NCBI GenBank assembly: GCA_904066235.2
Contig: CAJFCV020000002.1
Span: forward strand, 1,240,001-1,304,000
Source of the DNA: Bursaphelenchus xylophilus
Taxonomy: Eukaryota; Nematoda; Chromadorea; Rhabditida; Aphelenchoididae
Direction of reading: 5' to 3'
Length of the DNA: 64,000 nucleotides
In this document: positions 47,501 through 55,325 of the stretch, piece by piece
How positions within the stretch are numbered: position 1 is the stretch's first letter
Layout: each line of letters begins with the position of its first letter
Translations under genes and position numbers: made by a program
The notes under the pieces: model-generated
What the model was told of the DNA's origin: nothing
Databases searched by the model: none
The model's input: only the letters and a program-made list of their open reading frames with translations

Positions 47501-50500
47501 ATGTCATCGCTGACCTTTCGGCAACTTGGACCACCCGAGATAATCAACAATCCTCGTTTCAAGCACGCCACCTATAAGGCAAAGTACGTCATCAAAGTTG
47601 ACGCGGATTGTGAGGACTATGAAGAACAACTCCTCAAAATGATAGATGCGAATGTAGCGGAGGCTGTTGCAAATGCAGAATCAGATGGAGACGTTGTTTA
47701 CAAGATTTCGGCGGCTATAACCTCTAATCAATTAACCGATGGCATATACACAGGCTTTCTTTCCACCAATGATTTTCAATCAGAGAGGCTGTTAACAAAG
47801 TTTTCAAAAGTACAGCAGAGTGCAAACACTCCTTCCTTACTTGGAGAGCCTTTTACTCTTGAAATATCTACCGTAAGAGGCCCTACGGGAGGAACAAGAC
47901 CCATTGGACAATCAAAAATCAATTCGGACACTGGTGTTTACGAGATTAGAAATCAGGATTCTGCTTGTTTCCTTTTGGCCTCTTTGATTGCTTTGACCAA
48001 ACACATTTGTCTTCTGCATAGAGACAAGGCTCGCACAGCTCATAGAATTGCAGAGCAAACTACTACAGCCCGAGAAAAGTACATTAAGCCTCTCACATCA
48101 TGGTGTGAAGGAATTCTCAGAAAGTCAAAGTATACCATCCACCAGATAGCTCCGTTAGTCGAGGGATATTTTAATGCAGAACACCCAGAACACGCACCTT
48201 TTCAAATTGTAGTGTTTGCTTCAAGAAATTTCAACAACGAATGGCTTTATCCTCTTGAAAAATCAGTTCACGCAAGGACAATTCTACCGATTTATTACAA
48301 TAACGACCATTACGATACAATTTGGTATCCAACAAAATTTTTTAATTCCAAGTATCTCTGTTATACATGCCACACTACCTATAATGATAAACTACAACAT
48401 CGAAGTTCTTGCACCCAAAAATGCACATTATGCGGAAGAACTGGAATAGATTACCCTTGTCCCTTTGAAGATGTACACTACTGTGCCAACTGTTTTACAG
48501 TGTTTCCAAATTCAGACTGTTATAATCATCATTTGAAGAGAGCTTGCTACACGTTCAAGACGTGCCAGACCTGTGAAAAACGCTACAATACAAGAGAGGC
48601 TCATACATGTGGATCATCATACTGTTACATTTGTCACGGTCATCATCCTTCATCCACATCTTGTTTTGTTCAATCCTTAAAACCCCCAAATGAGGAACCA
48701 ACCTACAAGATGTTTGTGTACGACTTTGAAACTACACAGAATACAGGGGTTAATGGTGGACAGAAGTTCAAGCATATCGTAAACTTTGCAGCTGTAAAAA
48801 TCATGTGCAATCATTGCATGACCCTGGGAATTTATGCTATTGAAAATGCATGTCCTTGTTGTCCTTGCGAATTAAAATACTGGAGTGTACCCGAAGATGA
48901 GAATTGTCTTCCTTTACAAGAATTTTGGAAGTATCTACGCGTGAATACTCCTCCGGGAACGACAAATGTTGCTGTAGGACATTATGCAGGGAGGTTTGAC
49001 ATTCATTTGTTAATGGAAGAAATAATTGCCGAGAATGATCGTCACGATATCAAGATAACCAGTGTTGGGAACAAAATTTATTCCATGTCTATCAATGGTG
49101 GTGGGGCCTTTGGAACGATAAAGTTTATCGATTCATATAATCATATACCAGTCTCTCTGGAAAAGATGGTTGAGACATTAGGATTGACAGGGGTGGTTGA
49201 TACAAAAGGCATGTTTCCCCACATGCTCAACCAAGAACAATTCTACAATTTCGATGAAGAATATCTTCCTCCAAAGACTTACTACATGGATGAATTCATG
49301 CTACCACAAAAGCGTGAAAATTTTTTGAAGTGGTACAATGAGAACAAACAGACTCATTTCAATTTTAAGCAACAGTTACGAGATTACTGCATAAACGATG
49401 TCATGATCCTGGTCCATGCTCTGGTTATGTTCCGACAACAGACGAGAGAAGCTACGGGCTCCCCTACAGATGACATCCTATATTACACCAGTACACTAGC
49501 CTCCGCCTGCATGAGAGACTTTAGAATGACGTGTATGCCTCCAAAAAGCATCGCTTTGGTTCCCGAACACGGTCTTGGAAGATATGTGAACCAATCCAAG
49601 ATCGCTTTGAAGATGCTGAGGTATCTGCAACATATTAATGGCTACATTCTGGAATACCGCGATAGTCCTGGTGGTGAAAAGCGTATTGAAGTTATTCAAG
49701 ATCAGAAACAACACTTTTATTTTGTTGATGGTTTCGTCGACCGTTCTCCCCACAAGAGTTTAATCATCGAGATTTATGGATGCTATTTTCACGGGTGCCC
49801 TCAATGCTTCAAGAATCAACACACTATTCTACCCCAGGGACGTAGAAGGGAGGAGGTTTTCTTGAATACAATGAAGAGACAGAAAGCTCTTGAAGATGCA
49901 GGATATGAAGTGCAATACTTTTGGGAATGCGACATAAAAAAGATGCTTCAGGAAAATGAGGATATGAGGAATTTTTTTAACGATGAACTCAACAATCCGG
50001 GGCCTCTTGTATTGAGGGATGCTTTTATGGGAGGAAGAACTGGACCTTACAAATTGTATGCTCGTTCTGACACAAAAACTCAGATCACCTACACAGATAT
50101 TCAAAGTTTATATCCCTATGTACTGGCCAAGTATCCAATGCCTTTTGGAATTCCCGAGAGAATTACAGGTACGGGGGTTGTTCACTGGGATTCTCCAGGA
50201 TATGTGAAGGATGAAGGTGTTTACAAAGTATTGATTATTCCTCCAACAAACCTCCGTTTTCCCGTTGTTCCTATCAAGATCAATGAACAATTAATGTTTG
50301 TCTTGTGCATTGCATGTGCCAAACGCCACTGTAAAACCAACTTTCCTGTCAATATCGACTGTGAGCACACTCCTGAGGAGAGACAATTTGTAACTACAAT
50401 TGCCAGTGTGGAATTACGTCTGGCTTTGGAGAAGGGCTACATTGTGAAACGTTTCTACGAACTGTACAAATGCACGATGAACATGGAGATTTTCAAGGCC

Positions 50501-51388
50501 TATGTTATGAAAAACTTGAAGTTAAAGTTGGAAGCTTCAGGGCCTCCTCCACATTGCAACACTGAACAAGAGAAAGAAGAGTATTGCAAAGAAATCGAAA
50601 ACCGTTATGGGTTCACAATTGACAAGAAAAATTGGGTTAAAAACCCTGGCCTGAGGGCCATTGCAAAGCTTCGACTTAACAGTCTGTGGGGCAAGTTTGG
50701 TCAACGGACCAATCTTGCAAGAGTGGAGATTTGCCGGGAACCTAGCGATTTTCATCGTATTCTGAGAGACTTTGGTAATCAGATAAGTAGGCTAATTGTT
50801 GTGAATGATACTGTGGCTTATTTAACAATCAAGAGGAAGGAGGGTTACGACGAACTGTACGATTATTCCAATATTCTGTTGCCCATATTCACGACATCCT
50901 GTGCTCGTGTACATCTCTACAAATACATGGATCAATGTCAGGGATCTTCAACATTGCTCTACACTGACACAGACAGTTGCATCATTCAACATCCTCGTGG
51001 ACATTTACCTTTCAAGATTGACTACTTTTTGGGAGAAATGGAACTTGAACATGGTGGTGAAGAGATACTGGAGTACATTTGTGGTGGAGCCAAACAATAT
51101 GGATTGGCACTGCAAAACCTTCGAACAAAACAAGTTTCGTTTGAACTAAAGTTAAGAGGTATAACACTTAGTCATAATGTGAGAAAGGTTCTCAACTACG
51201 AACTCTTAAAGAAGATGGTCTTTTCCTTGAATTCTACAGCTGTGTTGACAACGTCAAACAGAATCCTGCCTTTTATCGTTGGAGGAGTCTACACGGTGCC
51301 CATGACAAAAAAATACAAACCCGTTTTCTCCAAAGGTTTTGTTTCGAATGACGATTTAACTATTCTTCCTTATGGTTATAAACCCTAA
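47501..51388 (+). CDS. POLB: Maverick protein-primed DNA polymerase B
   Basis: 1295 aa from the ATG at 47501. This start directly follows ATTTTCAG, a cis or trans splice acceptor, so it is preferred to the in-frame ATG at 47459. Residues ~140-280 form an N-terminal domain with DSAC (153) and HYD (270) that could be OTU-like. A Cys/His-rich zinc-binding stretch (~287-390) follows, then the 3'-5' exonuclease with YDFETT (~407) and the YCINDVMIL motif. A nuclease-like insert holds YGCYFHGCPQCF and WECDIKKM. The polymerase core has motif A YTDIQSLYP (866), motif B KLRLNSLWGKFG (1056) and motif C YTDTDS (1154). All catalytic aspartates are present. The enzyme copies the element from a protein primer at its termini. 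The frame is uninterrupted. Confidence 0.97.
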   Translation: MSSLTFRQLGPPEIINNPRFKHATYKAKYVIKVDADCEDYEEQLLKMIDANVAEAVANAESDGDVVYKISAAITSNQLTDGIYTGFLSTNDFQSERLLTKFSKVQQSANTPSLLGEPFTLEISTVRGPTGGTRPIGQSKINSDTGVYEIRNQDSACFLLASLIALTKHICLLHRDKARTAHRIAEQTTTAREKYIKPLTSWCEGILRKSKYTIHQIAPLVEGYFNAEHPEHAPFQIVVFASRNFNNEWLYPLEKSVHARTILPIYYNNDHYDTIWYPTKFFNSKYLCYTCHTTYNDKLQHRSSCTQKCTLCGRTGIDYPCPFEDVHYCANCFTVFPNSDCYNHHLKRACYTFKTCQTCEKRYNTREAHTCGSSYCYICHGHHPSSTSCFVQSLKPPNEEPTYKMFVYDFETTQNTGVNGGQKFKHIVNFAAVKIMCNHCMTLGIYAIENACPCCPCELKYWSVPEDENCLPLQEFWKYLRVNTPPGTTNVAVGHYAGRFDIHLLMEEIIAENDRHDIKITSVGNKIYSMSINGGGAFGTIKFIDSYNHIPVSLEKMVETLGLTGVVDTKGMFPHMLNQEQFYNFDEEYLPPKTYYMDEFMLPQKRENFLKWYNENKQTHFNFKQQLRDYCINDVMILVHALVMFRQQTREATGSPTDDILYYTSTLASACMRDFRMTCMPPKSIALVPEHGLGRYVNQSKIALKMLRYLQHINGYILEYRDSPGGEKRIEVIQDQKQHFYFVDGFVDRSPHKSLIIEIYGCYFHGCPQCFKNQHTILPQGRRREEVFLNTMKRQKALEDAGYEVQYFWECDIKKMLQENEDMRNFFNDELNNPGPLVLRDAFMGGRTGPYKLYARSDTKTQITYTDIQSLYPYVLAKYPMPFGIPERITGTGVVHWDSPGYVKDEGVYKVLIIPPTNLRFPVVPIKINEQLMFVLCIACAKRHCKTNFPVNIDCEHTPEERQFVTTIASVELRLALEKGYIVKRFYELYKCTMNMEIFKAYVMKNLKLKLEASGPPPHCNTEQEKEEYCKEIENRYGFTIDKKNWVKNPGLRAIAKLRLNSLWGKFGQRTNLARVEICREPSDFHRILRDFGNQISRLIVVNDTVAYLTIKRKEGYDELYDYSNILLPIFTTSCARVHLYKYMDQCQGSSTLLYTDTDSCIIQHPRGHLPFKIDYFLGEMELEHGGEEILEYICGGAKQYGLALQNLRTKQVSFELKLRGITLSHNVRKVLNYELLKKMVFSLNSTAVLTTSNRILPFIVGGVYTVPMTKKYKPVFSKGFVSNDDLTILPYGYKP

Positions 51389-51531
51389 GGCTTTGTTTTC
51401 CTAGTTTTATTTTGCTTCGTAATTGTGCTCTTTTATAAATAAACAAGCTTGGCGAAGACGATAGATTTTTGAAAAAAGAGGTTACCCTCCATTTTTATTT
51501 GTAATTCCTTGTTTTCTCAATTTTATTTTAG

Positions 51532-51532
51532 A
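51532..51532 (+). other. Splice acceptor before the innexin start
   Basis: ATTTTATTTTAG ends at 51531, one base before the innexin ATG region. It is either a spliced-leader acceptor or the end of a short 5' UTR intron. TATAAATA at about 51435 could serve as promoter and also lies next to the polymerase 3' end. Confidence 0.45.
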
Positions 51533-52615
51533 ATGTTTGCAATCCCTTTCCTAAGCAATGCTGCATCCTTGTTTCTTCGCCCCTACTTTTGTGATGACAT
51601 GATCGACAGACTCAACTATGTTTTCACATCTTCTGTACTGATATTCCTGGCAATCATGGTATCAACCAAGCAATATGTAGGCAACCCCATACAGTGCTTC
51701 CTTCCTACAGAATTTACCCGTGACTGGGCAGAGTATGCTGAGAGTTACTGCTATGTCAAGAGTACATACTATGTATCGTTGAATGAAGATATACCCAAGA
51801 ATGTCACCATTAGAGATAATTCTCATTTTTCCTATTATCAATGGGTACCTACCACTTTGGCTCTTCAAGCTATTATGTTTTACCTGCCTCATTTGCTCTG
51901 GCGATTTCTGCAAAAATACCATGACATAGATATTGAGTATGTAATACACGATATTCGCAACGCCAAAGCACTTCCAGCGTCGAATGAACAAGAAATAAGA
52001 TTGGAGAGAATTTCAAACTACATCTTTAACCTAAATCAGATAAGTTATCATTACAAACGTAGATACTTTGTTACTATGCTTTATACTCTTGTGAAGGTCC
52101 TTTACTTGGCCAATTCAATTGTTCAGTTCTTTTTACTGTGCAAATTTATAGGCCCTCACTTCAAATTTTGGGGTTTGCAGAGAATTTCCTCGTGGTGGGT
52201 TTCCGATAACTCTGAGATGCCCATTTTTCCTAGAGTCACATGGTGCGACTTTCAAGTAAAAACCTTGGCAAATTTGCACAGATATACTATTCAATGCGTC
52301 TTGGTAATCAACATGTTCAATGAAAAGATTTACCTTTTCTTGTGGTTCCTAATTATGTCTACCATTTTGTGTAACTTTTTGTCCCTCCTACTTTTTTTGA
52401 TTTCTATTATTCCCAAAATTGCTCGCAGACGTTTATCTAAAACTATTAAATGTAGTAATGAGGTATGCCTGGGTTTCTACAAGAATTGTTTAGGCTTGGA
52501 TGGACTTGTCATCCTACATTTTATTTCTGTCAACACTGGGGAAATGACAAACCAAATAATTTTGAAACATTTATTTGAAAAATACTCGAATACTAGGGAC
52601 AATATATTTAATTAG
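51533..52615 (+). CDS. Innexin (gap-junction channel protein) carried by the Maverick
   Basis: 360 aa, intronless, intact. The start MFAIPFL at 51533 matches the usual innexin N-terminus, so the ATG 24 bp upstream is not used. Innexins form invertebrate gap junctions and hemichannels in the plasma membrane. Visible hallmarks are DDMIDRLNY, membrane segment 1 (~29-45), KQYVGNPIQC, an extracellular loop 1 with C55 and C73 and the signature YYQWVP (101-106). Then follow membrane segment 2 (~105-123) with FYLPHLLWR, membrane segment 3 (~183-206), a loop 2 with C238 and C255, HRYTIQCVLVINMFNEK and membrane segment 4 (~267-293). The cytoplasmic tail is short. All four structural cysteines are kept. 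It lies 144 bp after the polymerase and convergent with the protease (stop codons within a few bases). It is far from host-like gene structure, since nematode innexin genes normally have several introns. Innexins are not part of the core Maverick gene set; the nearest precedent I know is the vinnexins of insect polydnaviruses. Confidence 0.96.
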   Translation: MFAIPFLSNAASLFLRPYFCDDMIDRLNYVFTSSVLIFLAIMVSTKQYVGNPIQCFLPTEFTRDWAEYAESYCYVKSTYYVSLNEDIPKNVTIRDNSHFSYYQWVPTTLALQAIMFYLPHLLWRFLQKYHDIDIEYVIHDIRNAKALPASNEQEIRLERISNYIFNLNQISYHYKRRYFVTMLYTLVKVLYLANSIVQFFLLCKFIGPHFKFWGLQRISSWWVSDNSEMPIFPRVTWCDFQVKTLANLHRYTIQCVLVINMFNEKIYLFLWFLIMSTILCNFLSLLLFLISIIPKIARRRLSKTIKCSNEVCLGFYKNCLGLDGLVILHFISVNTGEMTNQIILKHLFEKYSNTRDNIFN

Positions 52616-53034
52616 AATAATTGAAATTTAACAAAGTCTTTCACATTCCTGTCTGATGTCCTTTCCATAATATTTTCGATTGTTTTGATATTAATTCCTT
52701 TGGAACATAGATAAATAAACATTATGCAATAATGACCACAGGCATCACTATAAATTGATTGTACAGGGACAGTCCAGTTTCTAATATGGGGAAAATTTTC
52801 TGTAACTTCGGAGGGTATCTTCTCCGCAAAACTATCAAAATAGAATTCTCCTTGTTGATCTGTGTAAACGGCTACCCAATGTTCGCCTTCATGATCGGAA
52901 GGCTTTGTGTTGATTATGTAGGAACTGGGGAATTTAATAGGTTCTGTGATTTCATTGATGGAGTAAACGTCAACAAAACTACGTCTTAACAGAGGATGCT
53001 TCTTCATTACTTTTCGGATTTGGTACTCGTTCAT
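52612..53034 (-). CDS. PRO: Maverick maturation protease (adenovirus-type cysteine protease)
   Basis: 140 aa. It has the adenain-type catalytic set in order: H52 (EHWVAVY), D67 (YFDSFAEK), Q92 and C99 (VQSIYSDACGHYC). The seven-residue Q-to-C spacing equals that of adenovirus protease. In related viruses this enzyme cleaves capsid precursors during virion maturation. It starts inside the 65-aa membrane protein frame (56-nt overlap, different frame), so both probably come from one transcript. Its stop codon overlaps that of the innexin gene tail to tail. The size is somewhat smaller than adenain (about 200 aa), as usual in Polintons. Confidence 0.93.
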   Translation of the reverse strand: MNEYQIRKVMKKHPLLRRSFVDVYSINEITEPIKFPSSYIINTKPSDHEGEHWVAVYTDQQGEFYFDSFAEKIPSEVTENFPHIRNWTVPVQSIYSDACGHYCIMFIYLCSKGINIKTIENIMERTSDRNVKDFVKFQLF

Positions 53035-53176
53035 TTTTAAAGAATTTGATGTAAACGTAAACCAGAAAAATTACAATGATTGCCAGCACGTAAAGAATGC
53101 AAATAACCAGATCCGAATACTGATTGCAGTGGGGTACTGCTTTTATCAGCTGTTTGAGATGATTTAAATCTTCCAT
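52979..53176 (-). CDS. Small single-pass membrane protein
   Basis: 65 aa with one strong transmembrane helix (about residues 22-44, LVICILYVLAIIVIFLVYVY) between a short N-terminal segment and a basic C-terminus. A TATA box (GTATATAAG, 53203-53211) lies 27 bp upstream. It precedes and overlaps the protease frame. Several double-jelly-roll viruses encode such small membrane proteins in their virions, but I cannot assign it to a family. Confidence 0.65.
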   Translation of the reverse strand: MEDLNHLKQLIKAVPHCNQYSDLVICILYVLAIIVIFLVYVYIKFFKNERVPNPKSNEEASSVKT

Positions 53177-53202
53177 TTGTCCAAAATGAAAAACTTTTCT
53201 TT

Positions 53203-53211
53203 CTTATATAC
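53203..53211 (-). promoter_or_regulatory. TATA box for the membrane protein/protease unit
   Basis: Minus-strand GTATATAAG, 27 bp before the ATG at 53176. It overlaps the stop codon region of the upstream 339-aa gene. Confidence 0.6.
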
Positions 53212-54223
53212 TAATCCAATTTTTTATTTTGAAAGTGTGTTCTCTGTTCTTCCTGTTTCCTTTTCCTGACTGAACTCTAGCCTTTGCCCTTTTGGCTATA
53301 TAACTGGGACTGTTTAGACGAAATATTTGAGCTATCAATTCCGAAGTTTCGCTGTTCTTCTGCAAGCGTTTGACCAAGGTCTTTTCTCCAGCCTTGGTAC
53401 CAGCAAGGGGATTGTTTTTGAGTTTATTTAGAATGACTTTGTAGCTACTACCCTCGATTTGTCTTCCATTGTCACCCATTACTCCCCCCTGAGGCAGGCA
53501 TCCAAATGTTTGAGGGTTTCTGGCTACTATGCCTAAAAGCTGAGTAGCCGGATCAACTGTCTTGGATAATCTAGTATTGGGTTTCTTAAAGAATGGTTCT
53601 TTGACTGGTTTTTTTGCCGGTTCTTTGGTGACTTCTTCTGCTGATTCTTTGACGGCTTCTTGTGAGGGTTCTTTGGCAACTTTGTTGGCTGGTTCTGTTT
53701 TTGTTGGACTTTTTGGAGGGAACATTTCTTGAAATGGTCTTTTCGGAGTCTCAGTATAATAGAGTCCACTGGTTCCAGGGGTTTCCTCAGTATTAAGATC
53801 CAAATCCATTGATTCCCATTCTTGGCTAGGGTCTTCATAGAGTTCATCTTCATATTTTGTGTTTTGAGATGCTGCCTTTTGTTTTTGAGTTTTTCTGATA
53901 AAGGCGTCAACAATTTTGTTTACCATGTCATCAGGGTTAAGACTTGCCTTCGGTACACCTTCTGAATCCAACAATACCGTATTGTCTCTGTTCTTTGCTA
54001 GTATACTACCGTCATTTATCTCGACCTTAACCGGGGCATCCTTCATCTGTTTGTGACGTTTCAAATATCCCATCATTCTTTGATTAATTAAGGCATTCCG
54101 CTTGCTATCACTCATTTTATCCTTGAAACTTTTGTTGACTAGGTCTGTAGACAAAGAATCAATCGTTGAAGAGTTTTTAAGATCATGATAGTAGGCCTCA
54201 GGGATGAGAAGAAATTTTTTCAT
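53204..54223 (-). CDS. Maverick protein of unknown function, 339 aa
   Basis: Layout: an N-terminal predicted helical region with lysines, an acidic/Pro middle and a tandem Glu-Pro-Lys-rich run (EPSQEAVKESAEEVTKEPAK). A conserved-looking C-terminal third follows, with LPQGGVMGDNGRQIEGSSYK and ELIAQIFRLNSPSYIAKRAK, then a basic tail with VQSGKGNRK. The Gly-rich sites (PQGGV, QSGKG) could be substrates of the element's protease, which would make this a virion precursor protein. The start codon overlaps the stop of the 104-aa gene as ATGA. I recognise the C-terminal block as recurring in Mavericks but know no function. Confidence 0.75.
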   Translation of the reverse strand: MKKFLLIPEAYYHDLKNSSTIDSLSTDLVNKSFKDKMSDSKRNALINQRMMGYLKRHKQMKDAPVKVEINDGSILAKNRDNTVLLDSEGVPKASLNPDDMVNKIVDAFIRKTQKQKAASQNTKYEDELYEDPSQEWESMDLDLNTEETPGTSGLYYTETPKRPFQEMFPPKSPTKTEPANKVAKEPSQEAVKESAEEVTKEPAKKPVKEPFFKKPNTRLSKTVDPATQLLGIVARNPQTFGCLPQGGVMGDNGRQIEGSSYKVILNKLKNNPLAGTKAGEKTLVKRLQKNSETSELIAQIFRLNSPSYIAKRAKARVQSGKGNRKNREHTFKIKNWISI

Positions 54224-54534
54224 GATATAAACTTTTTTGCCAATTCGAGTAACACAGGACTTAGTAGTAGAGCAAACGGAAATCCTCGACCTGATTGAAC
54301 TATTCTCTTTGCTGCTTTGGTAGTTCTTTTACGTGACAACGATCTGATAAGCTCAGAGTGTTTTTGCAACTTCTTTACCTGTGCTCTGTCAAGATGAACG
54401 TTTCCTTTGAGAATGTTAAAGCAAATTTCAACCAAAATTTTAATTCCCTGGGCGTCCAGACGATTAATTAACTCCCCCTTGGTCTTTGTATCACACGCCC
54501 TGGATAATTTTTTTAAAATTTTTATTTGATCCAT
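54220..54534 (-). CDS. Small Maverick virion-associated protein, 104 aa
   Basis: A basic helical protein with LVEICFNILKGNVHLDRAQV, KKLQKHSELIRSLSRKRTTK and a C-terminal hydrophobic segment after VQSGRG (FPFALLLSPVLLELAKKF). This family is widespread in animal Mavericks: a helical K/R-rich N-part, a Gly-Gly-like site, then an amphipathic or membrane-active tail. The layout recalls the lytic peptides of adenovirus pVI, released by the viral protease, but homology is not shown. TATA box GTATAAATAG at 54560-54569. Its TGA overlaps the ATG of the next gene. Confidence 0.78.
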   Translation of the reverse strand: MDQIKILKKLSRACDTKTKGELINRLDAQGIKILVEICFNILKGNVHLDRAQVKKLQKHSELIRSLSRKRTTKAAKRIVQSGRGFPFALLLSPVLLELAKKFIS

Positions 54535-54559
54535 TTAACAAAATGCAAAATTTTGGTGG

Positions 54560-54569
54560 CTATTTATAC
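54560..54569 (-). promoter_or_regulatory. TATA box of the 104-aa/339-aa unit
   Basis: Minus-strand GTATAAATAG, about 26 bp before the ATG at 54534. It lies in the 40-bp gap after the ATPase stop codon. Confidence 0.65.
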
Positions 54570-54574
54570 ACTTT

Positions 54575-55210
54575 TCAAAAGTTGTAGGCTACGGTTGTCT
54601 CATTTGGAAAGATGTGAGTCCTTAGTCTAACCTTATCGTCTGTCTTGGAATGCATATCAATCAGTAGGTAACCGTACGGAGAAGAACACGCATCATTATA
54701 CGCTGCCATAAAGTCCTTCTTCGGAAATAGCTGACTTCCAAGCGTTTTTACTTGCAGGGTTGCACTGGCTGTTTTCATCAAGACGAGATACTGTGCATTT
54801 GTTCTTGGTACTTTCAATTTTTTATCGAACAAGTTTTGGGTCAGAAATATTAGACCAAAGTTTCCGTGATGAGCTTTTTTAGTGAATAGGTTAGCTAGAT
54901 AATTTTCGTTAATGTCATTCATCATGTCATCAATTATGAGAAGAAATGGTTTTGAAAATAACTTTAAGTCTTCATTTGTAGGCACTTCCTGCATGGTTAT
55001 TACATTATTTGCTTCTAGGAGAGGTACGTGTTTGCCATATTCTCCATAGCAATAGTAAATTGCCTTTGGTTGCGGAGAGATCATTTTGTTGGCATTTTCA
55101 ATTAACCTCAGAATAAAAGTTGTCTTTCCCGAACTAGAGGGTCCCGAACATACCATAGAAAAAGGTAACTGCAGGGTTAAATCGCTTTGTTCAACTTTAT
55201 GAAAAGACAT
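54575..55210 (-). CDS. ATP: Maverick genome-packaging ATPase (FtsK/HerA, A32-like)
   Basis: 211 aa. Walker A is GPSSSGKTT (residues 23-31), Walker B is FLLIIDDMM (about 89-97), and a sensor-like FGLIFLTQNLF follows. The order and length fit the A32-like packaging ATPases of Polintons, adenovirus-like and NCLDV-type viruses, which pump DNA into preformed capsids. TATA box TATATAAATA at 55240-55248. It belongs to the leftward virion cluster between the capsid and small virion genes. Confidence 0.95.
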   Translation of the reverse strand: MSFHKVEQSDLTLQLPFSMVCSGPSSSGKTTFILRLIENANKMISPQPKAIYYCYGEYGKHVPLLEANNVITMQEVPTNEDLKLFSKPFLLIIDDMMNDINENYLANLFTKKAHHGNFGLIFLTQNLFDKKLKVPRTNAQYLVLMKTASATLQVKTLGSQLFPKKDFMAAYNDACSSPYGYLLIDMHSKTDDKVRLRTHIFPNETTVAYNF

Positions 55211-55239
55211 TTTTGCTAAAAAGGCTTACAAAATTTTTA

Positions 55240-55249
55240 TTTATATACC
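55240..55249 (-). promoter_or_regulatory. TATA box of the ATPase gene
   Basis: Minus-strand GTATATAAATA, about 30 bp before the ATG at 55210. Confidence 0.65.
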
Positions 55250-55325
55250 CTTCCCTGTTTGACAACTCCAAAAGATTTTGATTGATTAGTTTATTTATCA
55301 CTACAAGAAAAGACATGAAACCATA

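Noticed and set aside
51389..53203. A fusogen (membrane-fusion glycoprotein) gene as reported for some nematode Mavericks
   Set aside because: No large secreted glycoprotein frame is present in this element; the only membrane proteins are the innexin and the 65-aa protein.
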